Assembly: GCF_016616425.1 (NCBI RefSeq)
Contig: NZ_CP067101.1
Coordinates: 5,766,001-5,830,000, forward strand
DNA length: 64,000 bases
Direction: 5' to 3'
Source of the DNA: Bradyrhizobium diazoefficiens
GTDB lineage: Bacteria > Pseudomonadota > Alphaproteobacteria > Rhizobiales > Xanthobacteraceae
Shown here: positions 34,296 through 42,622 of the stretch, piece after piece
Layout of the letters: the number at the start of each line of letters is the position of its first letter
How positions within the stretch are numbered: position 1 is the stretch's first letter
The notes under the pieces: generated by a model
Told to the model about the DNA's origin: nothing
Databases searched by the model: none
What the model saw: only the letters and a program-made list of their open reading frames with translations
Program-made: the position numbers and the translations under genes

Positions 34296-35015
34296 ATGTC
34301 AACAGTTACGACTTCGGAAAATACGCTTCAGGAAGCCGCCACCTATGGCGGACTGGTCGATGCCATCGGCGGTGTCGCCACCGTCGTCCTCTCGATCATT
34401 GCATTGTCGGGGATCGACCAGCCTCAGCTGGCCGCCATCGCCACCATCGTGTTCGGTGCTGCACTGCTGATACAAGCGGGCACAATGCTGTCCGAATACA
34501 CCAAGCTGACGTTCCCCGTCGGCAGCGTCTCGGGTCAGGAAGGCGTCGGGGGCGGCGGCCTCCCGGCTCTGTTCATGGTCGGAGCGGCCGGTATCGTGCT
34601 CGGTATCCTGTCCCTGCTCGGCACCGCTCCGGCAGTACTCATATCAGCCGCTGTGATCGCATTTGGCGCGGCGCTGTTGCTGAGCAGCAACTCGGTCCGG
34701 CAGCTCTACCAGGCCAAGCAAGCTGCGCAGCGGCTGGGAATAGAGCGAACGCTCTCCGGTGGCGAGATGCTCGCCGCCGAGATGGCATCCGGTTCGGCTG
34801 CTCTGCAATGTGTCGCAGGCCTCACCTCGATTGTTCTGGGCATCCTCTCAGTAAGCGGCGTCTACACCAATATTCTCGCTCTCGTGGCGTTGTTGGTGCT
34901 GGGCGTGACTGTACTCCTCACCGGCAGTTCCCTGAGCGGCGCGGCTCTGAGCTTCGCCGAGCCCGCTACCGCGACCAGAGGGGCTTGGCCGCAATCGCGA
35001 GACATCGCGGAGTAG
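34296..35015 (+). CDS. Membrane protein built of three two-helix repeats
   Basis: A 239-residue protein of unknown function, start at 34296 with a near-perfect AAAGGAGGT site. Three related segments are visible: about residues 18-66 (GGLVDAIGGVATVVLSIIAL...IVFGAALLIQAG), 87-136 (GGLPALFMVGAAGIVLGILS...IAFGAALLLSSNS) and 164-214 (GSAALQCVAGLTSIVLGILS...LVLGVTVLLTGSS). Each has two helices and a [I/V]xFGAALLLxS-type second helix, giving six helices in all. A decayed copy lies at 13233-13475. The EcfG promoter at 34154 suggests induction by general stress. A terminator follows at 35032-35059. Confidence 0.82.
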   Translation: MSTVTTSENTLQEAATYGGLVDAIGGVATVVLSIIALSGIDQPQLAAIATIVFGAALLIQAGTMLSEYTKLTFPVGSVSGQEGVGGGGLPALFMVGAAGIVLGILSLLGTAPAVLISAAVIAFGAALLLSSNSVRQLYQAKQAAQRLGIERTLSGGEMLAAEMASGSAALQCVAGLTSIVLGILSVSGVYTNILALVALLVLGVTVLLTGSSLSGAALSFAEPATATRGAWPQSRDIAE

Positions 35016-35031
35016 TCGATGCCAGTCGCAG

Positions 35032-35059
35032 AACGGAGTCGGCGGTCGCCGGCTCCGTT
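35032..35059. terminator. Bidirectional Rho-independent terminator
   Basis: Thirteen-base arms (35032-35044 with 35047-35059, one T-G wobble, two-base loop). AACGG and CCGTT form the outer stem and TTTGACTCTTTT follows on the plus side. It separates the convergent repeat-membrane-protein and Crp-family genes. Confidence 0.75.
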
Positions 35060-35130
35060 TGACTCTTTTAGGTGAGTCTTTTAGGCCGAATGGCCCGACA
35101 AGTTGTTGCTGATTTCACCGCGTCCGGTGT

Positions 35131-35919
35131 TCACGAGGCCGTCGCTGCTGCGGCGGAACAAACGACCTGACGGTGGTATTCAAGCTCGATCAAGCCCGAG
35201 CAACCACAAGAGAGATGCTCCAGTTCGGACGCACGCTCAATCCGGATGAAGCGACGCCTCGTCGAGATCAGGCTCTCGGCCTGCAGCTCCTGGAGGCGGT
35301 CAGTGATACTCGCGCGCCGCACGCCTAGCAGTCGCGCAATGACATCGTGAGTCAGCGGGATCTCATCCGCATTCAGCCTGCCACGAGCAAGCAGCAGCCA
35401 TCGCGCGAGACGCTGCTTCAGCGTATGCCGCAGATTGCAGGCAGCGCACTGTGACGTTTGCGCGAGGAGGAAGGCTACGTAGTGGTTTAGTACCATTTGC
35501 AAGACCGGAAGGCGTTGGCAGATGTCGTGCAGTGCTGGGACGCGAACGCGCAGGGCTGTTCCGCCAGCCTGAACGACACGGCGATGCAACGGCGCGACGG
35601 GGGTCCCAAGCATGAGAGGCAGTCCCGCGCAGCCGTCTGATCCGACCAGCCAGACCTCGACGAAGTTTTCGCTGTCCACCTTCGCTGCCACGGAGACCAA
35701 CCCACTTTCGACAAAATAGATGTGATCCATCGACAGCTTCCAATGCTGGAGTACTTGGCGGGGGCGGAGTTCCACCCGTTCCGTCGCCTTAAGCAGCGCA
35801 GAGAGCTCCTGTGGCGGCAGCAGGCGGAGCAGCCTGTTGGTGGTCTCTGCGCGGGCCATTTCGGTGCTGGCCGCCAAATCGAGTGGACGCATGTCCTGTT
35901 CTTGCAAGAATATGTTCAT
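35131..35919 (-). CDS. Crp/Fnr-family transcriptional regulator
   Basis: A 262-residue regulator. The start at 35919 (MNIFLQEQDMRPLDLAAS) has GAGAGGGAG upstream; the 339-residue reading is spurious. The N-terminal cupin-like effector domain (about residues 28-130) lacks the cyclic-nucleotide arginine motif. SQCAACNLRHTLKQRLARWL links to the C-terminal helix-turn-helix LTHDVIARLLGVRRASITDRLQ (about 189-210). Cys157/Cys161 and the C-terminal CGC could sense redox state or a metal but do not form an Fnr-type N-terminal cluster. Its promoter region is shared with the divergent CFA-like gene through a palindromic EcfG-type site. Confidence 0.88.
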   Translation of the reverse strand: MNIFLQEQDMRPLDLAASTEMARAETTNRLLRLLPPQELSALLKATERVELRPRQVLQHWKLSMDHIYFVESGLVSVAAKVDSENFVEVWLVGSDGCAGLPLMLGTPVAPLHRRVVQAGGTALRVRVPALHDICQRLPVLQMVLNHYVAFLLAQTSQCAACNLRHTLKQRLARWLLLARGRLNADEIPLTHDVIARLLGVRRASITDRLQELQAESLISTRRRFIRIERASELEHLSCGCSGLIELEYHRQVVCSAAAATAS

Positions 35920-36035
35920 GGCTCCCTCTCCTGATTTCTTCAGCCATTTCCGCACAAGCGCGGAGCGCGGGAGCAGCAATGGTGCGGCAGGTCTGTCGCA
36001 GGAATATTCAAGCCTCGATCGGCTTGGCTGAAATA

Positions 36036-36062
36036 GGAACCGGTCGCTTGAAGGGGGGTTCC
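36036..36062. promoter_or_regulatory. Palindromic, bidirectional EcfG-like promoter
   Basis: A 27-base sequence GGAACC-N15-GGTTCC. Read on either strand it gives GGAAC-N16-GGTT, so a single palindrome could drive the Crp-family gene (35919, minus) and the CFA-like gene (36153, plus). A dimeric regulator site is the alternative reading. Confidence 0.5.
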
Positions 36063-36152
36063 TAATCAGTTGATCGAGGAGACGAAAGTCGAACGCCCGC
36101 AGCGGGCGATTGCCGCGGCTCCTTTCCTCCGCTACGGCATTAACGGCCACAG

Positions 36153-37409
36153 ATGACCATTCGCGATAGGCTGCTCGGATATCTGCGCGAACGTCTCGGA
36201 CCTAACGAGCTGCCGCTCCGTCTGGTGTTCGCGGATGGCTCGCAGTTCGACTTTGCGCCAGACCCGTCCGTCACATTGCGTCTGCACAACAATCAGCCGA
36301 TCCGCGCGCTGTTACGCGGCGACTTCGCGCGTCTTGGTGACGCTTACGTGCATGGTACCATCTCGGCCGAGGGCAAGATCGAGGACGTTATCCGGATCGG
36401 CATTTCTCTCGCCGAGCGTTTCGGGCGGTCTCGGACCGTGCAGCAGTTTTCGCGCTTGTCGCAGTTCATTCCGAAGCGTCGCGCCAGAGAGGCGGAAGCC
36501 GCCGATGTTCAGTATCATTACGATGTCGGCAACGATTTTTACCGCCTCTGGCTCGATGAACGGATGATCTATTCGTGCGCCTACTTCAAGACGGGACTGG
36601 AGGACCTTCACGCCGCGCAGAGACAGAAGCTCGACCATATCTGCCGAAAGCTGATGCTCAGGCCCGGCGAGCGCCTGCTCGACGTCGGGTGCGGCTGGGG
36701 CGGTCTGCTGCTGTGGGCTGCAACTCACTACGGCACCACCGGCGTCGGAGTGACGCTCAGTGAGGAACAGTACTCGTATGCCAGGAAACTCGTCGTAGAT
36801 TCCAATCTCGCCCACCGCATCGAAATTCGTCGCCAAGACTACCGCGATCTTCGCAATGACAGGCCTTTCGACAAAATCGTCTCGGTCGGAATGTACGAGC
36901 ATGTCGGACTGGAGAACCTTCCATTGTACTTCTCTGTTATCGCCGAGTGCCTGCAGCCAGGCGGGATGTTCCTCAACCACGGCATCGTGGCGACTGATCC
37001 GGAAGGCCGGGCTCGCGGCCCGACTGGCGGAGAATTCATTGATAGGCACGTGTTCCCCGGCGGCGCGATACCTCACCTCGCTCGCGTGCTGGTCGAACTT
37101 TCGCGCGCTGGACTGGAGTTTGCCGACGCCGAAGATCTGCGGCCGCACTATGGGCTCACGCTGCAGCACTGGAGCCGGCGGCTGGAAGCGCACCAAGCTG
37201 AGGCCATCAAGGCTGCCGGCGAGAAGCGGTTCCGCATCTGGCGGGTTTTTCTTGCCGCAATGGCGTGCGCCTTCGATCGCGGCTGGCTATCGATCGCGCA
37301 AGTGCTGTCATTCAAGCCCCTCGGCAATGGTCGAGTGAGAAGACCATGGGCGCGGGCCTACCAGTATGGGGATAATCCAGATTGGGACGCCGTCCCGCAG
37401 ACACATTGA
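36153..37409 (+). CDS. Cyclopropane-fatty-acyl-phospholipid synthase-like methyltransferase
   Basis: A 418-residue SAM-dependent methyltransferase of the CFAS family, which adds a methylene bridge (or methyl group) across unsaturated acyl chains of membrane phospholipids. The substrate-side motif VQYHYDVGNDFYRLWLDERM lies at about 119-138, SAM motif I (LLDVGCGWGGLLLWAA) at 175-190, and YEHVGLENLPLYF and FIDRHVFPGGAIPH follow. The N-terminal sterol-carrier-like domain is present (residues 20-90). Cyclopropanation is a classic stationary-phase and acid-stress modification, which fits the EcfG-like promoter upstream. Confidence 0.88.
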   Translation: MTIRDRLLGYLRERLGPNELPLRLVFADGSQFDFAPDPSVTLRLHNNQPIRALLRGDFARLGDAYVHGTISAEGKIEDVIRIGISLAERFGRSRTVQQFSRLSQFIPKRRAREAEAADVQYHYDVGNDFYRLWLDERMIYSCAYFKTGLEDLHAAQRQKLDHICRKLMLRPGERLLDVGCGWGGLLLWAATHYGTTGVGVTLSEEQYSYARKLVVDSNLAHRIEIRRQDYRDLRNDRPFDKIVSVGMYEHVGLENLPLYFSVIAECLQPGGMFLNHGIVATDPEGRARGPTGGEFIDRHVFPGGAIPHLARVLVELSRAGLEFADAEDLRPHYGLTLQHWSRRLEAHQAEAIKAAGEKRFRIWRVFLAAMACAFDRGWLSIAQVLSFKPLGNGRVRRPWARAYQYGDNPDWDAVPQTH

Positions 37410-37483
37410 ACATCCATGCAAGACTGGACGAGACGTTTGCAATTGCACCAGCGTCGCGCCTTACGAGACGACCCGGAGGTCGC

Positions 37484-38125
37484 ATGCTGAATGGGCTCGT
37501 CGATCCGATTGACAGAAGACTCCGCGTCCTCCACAGCATCACGGAATTCACCGGGTCTCGGGACTGCATTTTCCACATGCAGTTGGGCATCAACCGCGAA
37601 CGAATTGGGCTGCAGGACGGGACAGTCGTCGATGCCGGAGCCCGTATCCTCATCCTGCATCTGTGGAATGAACACATCCTACCTTTTCCTCCGAGCGGAC
37701 CCGGGCTGGGCTGGGCGCGCCGGCTGAGCCGACAACTGGAGTTTTCGCTGAGGGAGCTCGACTTGCACATCACCTCCCGAGCCAATCTCCAAGATGTCCC
37801 GGCGATCCGGGCAGATATGGCCCTCGCAGCCGGCGAGCGCGCCCCTCAACTCCTCGCCCTCGCCGCCAAGTATGGATTTGAGCCAGTCCAGACCGGCGAG
37901 AGTTCGCTCGCCCGTCGGATGCATCGGTTGGGCGAGAATATCCTGATCGCGATGCTGGTCGTGGCGCATAACCCGCGCGCCTTTCGCATTGATACGCTCC
38001 GCCGCTCATGCACTCCGATTTTTGTGTCACGGGCGGGCATGTGCAGGCGCTTGAGCGGCAGTTGCCAAGTGCCGGTCCCGCGGGCGTTAGCCTCATTCAG
38101 CCGCGGCGAAGCAGGAGTACGCTAG
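37484..38125 (+). CDS. YkoP-like domain protein of unknown function
   Basis: A 213-residue soluble protein. I place the start at 37484 (MLNGLVDPIDRRLRVLHS) because CCGGAGG precedes it; the open frame extends about 34 codons further without support. The block VVDAGARILILHLWNEHILP, RRLSRQLEFSLRELDLHITS and the C-terminal MLVVAHNPRAFRIDTLRRS are seen in proteins annotated as YkoP-like, whose function is unknown. It follows the CFA-like gene by 75 bases and precedes the sensory-rhodopsin-transducer-like gene by 116 bases. Confidence 0.6.
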   Translation: MLNGLVDPIDRRLRVLHSITEFTGSRDCIFHMQLGINRERIGLQDGTVVDAGARILILHLWNEHILPFPPSGPGLGWARRLSRQLEFSLRELDLHITSRANLQDVPAIRADMALAAGERAPQLLALAAKYGFEPVQTGESSLARRMHRLGENILIAMLVVAHNPRAFRIDTLRRSCTPIFVSRAGMCRRLSGSCQVPVPRALASFSRGEAGVR

Positions 38126-38241
38126 CGTACCAGTTTTGGTGATGCCAAGGCCGGAACGGCGCACTTGCCCGTTCATTGTTCCACGAGACCGTCCATTCGA
38201 CTTACTCTTTCACTGCAGACGGCAACCAGGGGAAACTCTCA

Positions 38242-38616
38242 ATGTCCATACTTGGCAAGACGAGCTGGGCAATCGCAGAGGGCTTTATTCCGGGCGGCAG
38301 CGTCAGTCAGGACCCGGCACTGGTGTCCCACGAGACCGCGTGCATTCTGAATGCGGCGGACTCCGAAGCGCATGTGACGATCACGGTCTATTTCACCGAT
38401 CGCGAACCTATCGGCCCCTACCGGGCCACGGTGCCGCCGCGACGGTGCCTCCATCTCCGCTTCAACGATCTCGACCGGCCCGAGCCGATTCCGCGCGACA
38501 CCAGCTACGCATCACTGATTCAGTCCGATGTTCCCATAGTCGTCCAGCATAGCCGGCTCGATTCGCGCAACCCTGCGATCGCGCTGCTTTCAACGATCGC
38601 CTTCCCAGGCTCATGA
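38242..38616 (+). CDS. Anabaena sensory rhodopsin transducer (ASRT) family protein
   Basis: A 124-residue all-beta protein. The start at 38242 (MSILGKTSWAIAEGFIPGGS) and the blocks VSHETACILNAADSEAHVTI, TVYFTDREPIGPYRATVPPR and SYASLIQSDVPIVVQHSRLD match the ASRT family along the whole length. In Anabaena this tetrameric protein interacts with a sensory rhodopsin; in most proteobacteria, as here, no rhodopsin gene is adjacent, and structural work suggests carbohydrate or small-ligand binding. It lies 27 bases upstream of a GH15 glucan hydrolase and probably shares its transcript, which favours a sugar-related role. Confidence 0.88.
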   Translation: MSILGKTSWAIAEGFIPGGSVSQDPALVSHETACILNAADSEAHVTITVYFTDREPIGPYRATVPPRRCLHLRFNDLDRPEPIPRDTSYASLIQSDVPIVVQHSRLDSRNPAIALLSTIAFPGS

Positions 38617-38643
38617 GAGTGCCTGATAGCCAGACGCCGTGTC

Positions 38644-40422
38644 ATGTCCAATAGACTCGAAGAATACGGCCTGATCGGTGATGGCGAAACGGCGGCACTG
38701 GTGCATCAGAGCGGTTCCATCGACTGGCTCTGCTTGCCGCGATTCGACTCAGATGCCTGCCTGGCGGCGCTTCTGGGCACTGCCGAAAATGGGCTGTGGA
38801 AGCTCGCGCCTGTCAACCCTGTACGCATATCGCGCCGCTACGCGAAGGACACGCTCGTCCTCGAGATGGAGTTTGAAACCGGCTCGGGAGCCGTGCTGCT
38901 CACGGATTTCATGCCTGTCCGAGACAAGAATCCGGCTTTGATCCGAATCGCAAGAGGCGTGCGCGGCCGGGTCACGATGCGCAGCGAACTTCGCCTCCGC
39001 TTCGACTATGGATCTGCCGACCCATGGCTTGCAGTCCATGGCACCCGAGCAGTCGCGCGCATTGGCCCAGATCTCGTTATTCTTCATGCCCCGCTCGAAT
39101 TGCAATGCGAGGAGTCCGCAGTCGTTTGCGAGTTCGATCTGAACGCGGGCGAGGAACGCGCGTTCGTTCTGGTGTACGGCTCCAGCTTTGAACCCGAACC
39201 ACCGCCCGTGGACGTCGCAGAAGCCCTGACGGCGACGCTGGATTACTGGCGGGAATGGATCGGCCGCTTTCAGAAGCAGACCGAATGGGCCGATCCGGTG
39301 CGACGGGCCCTCATCACGCTGAAGGCGATGATCTACCGCCCGACCGGCGGAATGATCGCCGCACCGACCACCTCCCTTCCGGAGCGATCAGGTCGTGCTT
39401 CCAACTGGGATTATCGCTACTGCTGGATTCGCGACGCGTCCTTCACCCTCATTGCGCTGGTCGATGCCGGCTATCGCAGCGAAGCGGCCCAGTGGCGCAA
39501 CTGGATGCTGCGCGCCGTCTCGGGCGAGCCCGAAAAGATGCGGATCTTGTACCGCGTCGACGGCTCGCGCCGTCTCGAAGAGTGGGTTGCCGATTGGCTT
39601 CCGGGATATCGGTGGATACCACCGACGAGGATCGGCAATGCGGCCGCCTCGCAGCGTCAGCTCGACATATTCGGCGAACTCATGGACTCGATCTACATCG
39701 GCGCCCAAAACGGCATCGAGCGTACAAAGCAGGAGGAGGAACTGCTGGAGGGCATCACCAGACACGTCGAGAAGGTGTGGCGCCTGCCGGACAACGGTCT
39801 TTGGGAATCCCGCGGTGACCCGCGGCATTTCGTCTACTCGAAGGTTTCGGCGTGGGTTGCGATCGATCGCTACATCCGTCACCGCGAAGTGTACGGGACC
39901 GGCGACGAGACCCAGCTTCGTCGGATGCGAAGACTGCGGCAGACGATGCACGACGAGATTTGTCACGAGGGGTATGTCGCCGGCCTTGGCCATTTCGTCC
40001 ACTATTACGGAAGCGAGGTGCTTGACGCCAGCCTGTTGCTCTTGCCGCTGCTCGGCTTTCTTCCCGTCGAGGACGAGCGGATCGCGCGCACGATTGACGC
40101 CATCGAGAAGCACTTGGTAGTCGATGGCCTCGTTCACCGGAAAAAGCCGCAGCAACACAATCCCGAAGGCGCATTCTTGGCTTGCAGCTGCTGGCTCGCC
40201 GATTGCCAGCTGATGCAGGGCCGCCGGGAAGCCGCTCGCGCGACCTTCGAACGGGTCCTTGCCGTCAGCAATGATCTTGGCCTTCTGCCGGAAGAATACG
40301 ACGTCCGGGCCAAGCATTTCACCGGCAATTTCCCTCAGGCGTTGTCGCATGTCGCCCTTATTCGTACCGCATTGCGGTTCACGGGCGAAGTCACGGAGCG
40401 CGGCAATGAACGGTGCGAGTAG
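38644..40422 (+). CDS. Glycoside hydrolase family 15 protein, copy 2
   Basis: A 592-residue GH15 enzyme. RLEEYGLIGDGETAALVHQS and the beta-sandwich domain lead into the catalytic barrel: ASNWDYRYCWIRDASFTLIA (about residues 255-274), GLWESRGDPRHFVYSKVSAW (general-acid Glu) and PEGAFLACSCWLADCQLM near the end. It shares the domain plan of the copy at 16461 but has low identity outside the motifs. Candidate substrates are trehalose, maltodextrin or storage glucan. It is the last gene of the YkoP-like/ASRT/GH15 group. Confidence 0.92.
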   Translation: MSNRLEEYGLIGDGETAALVHQSGSIDWLCLPRFDSDACLAALLGTAENGLWKLAPVNPVRISRRYAKDTLVLEMEFETGSGAVLLTDFMPVRDKNPALIRIARGVRGRVTMRSELRLRFDYGSADPWLAVHGTRAVARIGPDLVILHAPLELQCEESAVVCEFDLNAGEERAFVLVYGSSFEPEPPPVDVAEALTATLDYWREWIGRFQKQTEWADPVRRALITLKAMIYRPTGGMIAAPTTSLPERSGRASNWDYRYCWIRDASFTLIALVDAGYRSEAAQWRNWMLRAVSGEPEKMRILYRVDGSRRLEEWVADWLPGYRWIPPTRIGNAAASQRQLDIFGELMDSIYIGAQNGIERTKQEEELLEGITRHVEKVWRLPDNGLWESRGDPRHFVYSKVSAWVAIDRYIRHREVYGTGDETQLRRMRRLRQTMHDEICHEGYVAGLGHFVHYYGSEVLDASLLLLPLLGFLPVEDERIARTIDAIEKHLVVDGLVHRKKPQQHNPEGAFLACSCWLADCQLMQGRREAARATFERVLAVSNDLGLLPEEYDVRAKHFTGNFPQALSHVALIRTALRFTGEVTERGNERCE

Positions 40423-40581
40423 GCAAAAAATAACGGACCTGCGAAGCGTCCGGCGTGCCGGCACTGGAGAGCCAATGGAATTGAAAATGCGGGGAACGCC
40501 GCGCCCTCCAATTGCTTGACTTGAGAGCGCCGGCGCCGGGCTCCCCAGGTCCGACCGAGCGATCCAATCGAAAGGAACCTC

Positions 40582-41589
40582 ATGCCCACTGCTGTTGTCA
40601 CCGGAGCAAGCGCCGGGGTGGGGCGCGCGGTTGCCTTAGAGTTTGTGCGCCGGGGCTACCGGGTTGGTCTGTTGGCGCGAGGCCGCGAGCGGCTCGAAAG
40701 CGCGGCGCGGCAAGCCCGCGATCTCGGCGGCGAGGCGTTGCCGATCTGCGTCGATGTGGCGAACTTCGACAAGGTGCAGGGGGCAGCCGAACGCATCGAG
40801 GTCGAGCTCGGGCCTGTCGATGTTTGGGTGAACAGCGCGATGGTAACGATTTTCGCGCCGGTTCACGAGATCTCGGCGGAGGAATTCCGCAGGGTCACCG
40901 AGGTCACCTACCTCGGCCAGGTTCATGGCACGCTGGCCGCACTTAAGGGAATGCGCGAACGAAATCGCGGGACGATCGTCCAGGTTGGGTCGGCGCTGAG
41001 CTATCGCGCCATTCCGCTGCAATCGGCTTATTGCGGCGCCAAGTTCGCCGTGCGCGGTTTCACCGATTCATTGCGAACAGAACTTGTACATCAGCGCAGC
41101 CGCATTCGGCTGACGATGGTGCAGCTTCCTGCCGTCAACACGCCCCAGTTCGACTGGGCTCGCACCAAGATGCCGCGAAAGGCGCAACCAATGCCGCCCA
41201 TTGTTCAACCAGAGGCAATCGCGAGCGAAATCGTCAGGGCCGCTCGAGAGGCGCCGCGTGAGCGCTGGATCGGACGCTCGTCGCTGAAGGCCATCATCGG
41301 AAACATGCTGATTCCGGGAATCGCGGACCAGATTCTCGCGAAGCAGGGCTACAAGGGCCAGCTTACGAACGAGCCGGCAGACCAGAGCAGGGACAATCTG
41401 TTCGAGCCGCCGCCGGGTGATCCGGGCTCGCGCGGTCGATTCGACAACAAGGCAAGCTCGGAAGTCACAGGGTTCAATCCCGCATGGCTGCGGGCGGGGA
41501 CATTCGCCGCGCTCGCAGGTCTAATGGGAGCCGCATTTGCCATGCGCCTCCGAAGGCCGACGAGTTTGCTTCCGAGGGTCGAGGACTAG
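40582..41589 (+). CDS. SDR-family oxidoreductase with C-terminal extension
   Basis: A 335-residue SDR. Here the cofactor motif TGASAGVGRAVA (residues 6-17) and the catalytic tetrad are intact (YCGAK, with Ser in VGSALSYRA). The N-terminal 250 residues form the standard fold; the extra 85 include a helix (LRAGTFAALAGLMGAAFAMRL) that could anchor it to the membrane. AAAGGAACC before the start is a ribosome site, not an EcfG motif. It leads a four-gene run to 44898 together with a repeat membrane protein and a GMC oxidoreductase pair. Confidence 0.88.
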   Translation: MPTAVVTGASAGVGRAVALEFVRRGYRVGLLARGRERLESAARQARDLGGEALPICVDVANFDKVQGAAERIEVELGPVDVWVNSAMVTIFAPVHEISAEEFRRVTEVTYLGQVHGTLAALKGMRERNRGTIVQVGSALSYRAIPLQSAYCGAKFAVRGFTDSLRTELVHQRSRIRLTMVQLPAVNTPQFDWARTKMPRKAQPMPPIVQPEAIASEIVRAAREAPRERWIGRSSLKAIIGNMLIPGIADQILAKQGYKGQLTNEPADQSRDNLFEPPPGDPGSRGRFDNKASSEVTGFNPAWLRAGTFAALAGLMGAAFAMRLRRPTSLLPRVED

Positions 41590-41592
41590 CCG

Positions 41593-42579
41593 ATGTGGAA
41601 GCGATCAACGCAGTTGGTGCGTATCGGCGACGCCGCAGCAAACGCCGCGATCGGCAGCACGTTCTCGAACGTGGCGGCCCGTAGCATCGGAGGTCGGAGT
41701 GTGACCAGCCGGCTACCGTCTGCGGCGCCGCTATCAAACGTACGCCGCACCTCGGCGGCGTCCCCCAGCGTCGTTGCGGCACGCCGACTGAACCGCGCCG
41801 CCGGAATTCTGGCGTTCTCGGTCCTGGCCGACAGCGCGGTCGAACACTACCGCGGCTCCTATCACAACCGCGCAATGTATACGCCGCTCGCCGTCGCCTC
41901 GGCGGCCCTCGCAATGAGCGCTCACGGGCTGGCCGACCGACGACAAGGCGCGCATATTCTCCGCGACACGAGCTATGCCGCCGCGATCGTGACTGGTTTG
42001 GCCGGTACCGCGTTTCACTTTTACAATGTCGGCAAGCGGCCGGGCGGCTTCAGTTGGCAAAATCTGTTCTACGGTGCCCCGCTTGGTGCACCGAGTGCAA
42101 TGCTGTTGTCCGGCCTCACCGGATTCATGGCTGAGCGCGTTCGCGGCACAGAAGACGGCAGAAGCTCGCGCTTCCTGGGGCTGCCGACAGGCCGGCTTAC
42201 CGCCGCACTGACCGCACTTGGTCTCATCGGCACGACCGCGGAAGCCGCCCTGCTCCACTTCCGCGGCGCCTATCATGATCCCTTCATGTACGTCCCCGTG
42301 ACCGTCGCGCCGGTCGCAGCAGGTGCAATGGGCGAACTTGCGCTCGGAAAGGCGCGGCGCAACCGGGCTCTCTCGCGCTGGTGGCTCAAGCTCACCGCCG
42401 CCATCGGCATGGCCGGCGTCGGCTTCCACGCCTTCGGCGTTCACCGGAATATGGGTGGGTGGAAGAACTGGCAGCAGAACGTGCTGAGCGGTCCGCCGCT
42501 GCCAGCCCCGCCGAGCTTCGTCGGCCTTGCCCTTGCCGGCCTCGCTGCACTGGCGCTGCTAGAGGCCAAACCCGAATAG
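41593..42579 (+). CDS. Unknown membrane protein with an internal duplication
   Basis: A 328-residue protein I cannot assign to a named family. After about 65 basic, Ser/Ala-rich residues it has two homologous halves (residues 85-178 and 222-320). HYRGSYHNRAMYTPLAVA pairs with HFRGAYHDPFMYVPVTVA; GLAGTAFHFYNVGKRPGGFSWQN pairs with GMAGVGFHAFGVHRNMGGWK(N)WQQN; and the G-x-PL-x-AP segments pair too. Each half has two to three helices and conserved His, Tyr, Arg and Trp residues. It is three bases after the SDR stop and just before the gluconate-dehydrogenase-type pair, so it may anchor or pass electrons from them. Confidence 0.75.
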   Translation: MWKRSTQLVRIGDAAANAAIGSTFSNVAARSIGGRSVTSRLPSAAPLSNVRRTSAASPSVVAARRLNRAAGILAFSVLADSAVEHYRGSYHNRAMYTPLAVASAALAMSAHGLADRRQGAHILRDTSYAAAIVTGLAGTAFHFYNVGKRPGGFSWQNLFYGAPLGAPSAMLLSGLTGFMAERVRGTEDGRSSRFLGLPTGRLTAALTALGLIGTTAEAALLHFRGAYHDPFMYVPVTVAPVAAGAMGELALGKARRNRALSRWWLKLTAAIGMAGVGFHAFGVHRNMGGWKNWQQNVLSGPPLPAPPSFVGLALAGLAALALLEAKPE

Positions 42580-42622
42580 CGGCTGGGCGCCCCCTTGATC
42601 CGGTTTGACAGGCACGAACCGC

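Noticed and set aside
40572..40580. GGAAC just before the SDR start
   Set aside because: It is part of the AAAGGAACC ribosome-binding site and has no -10 partner at the right distance.
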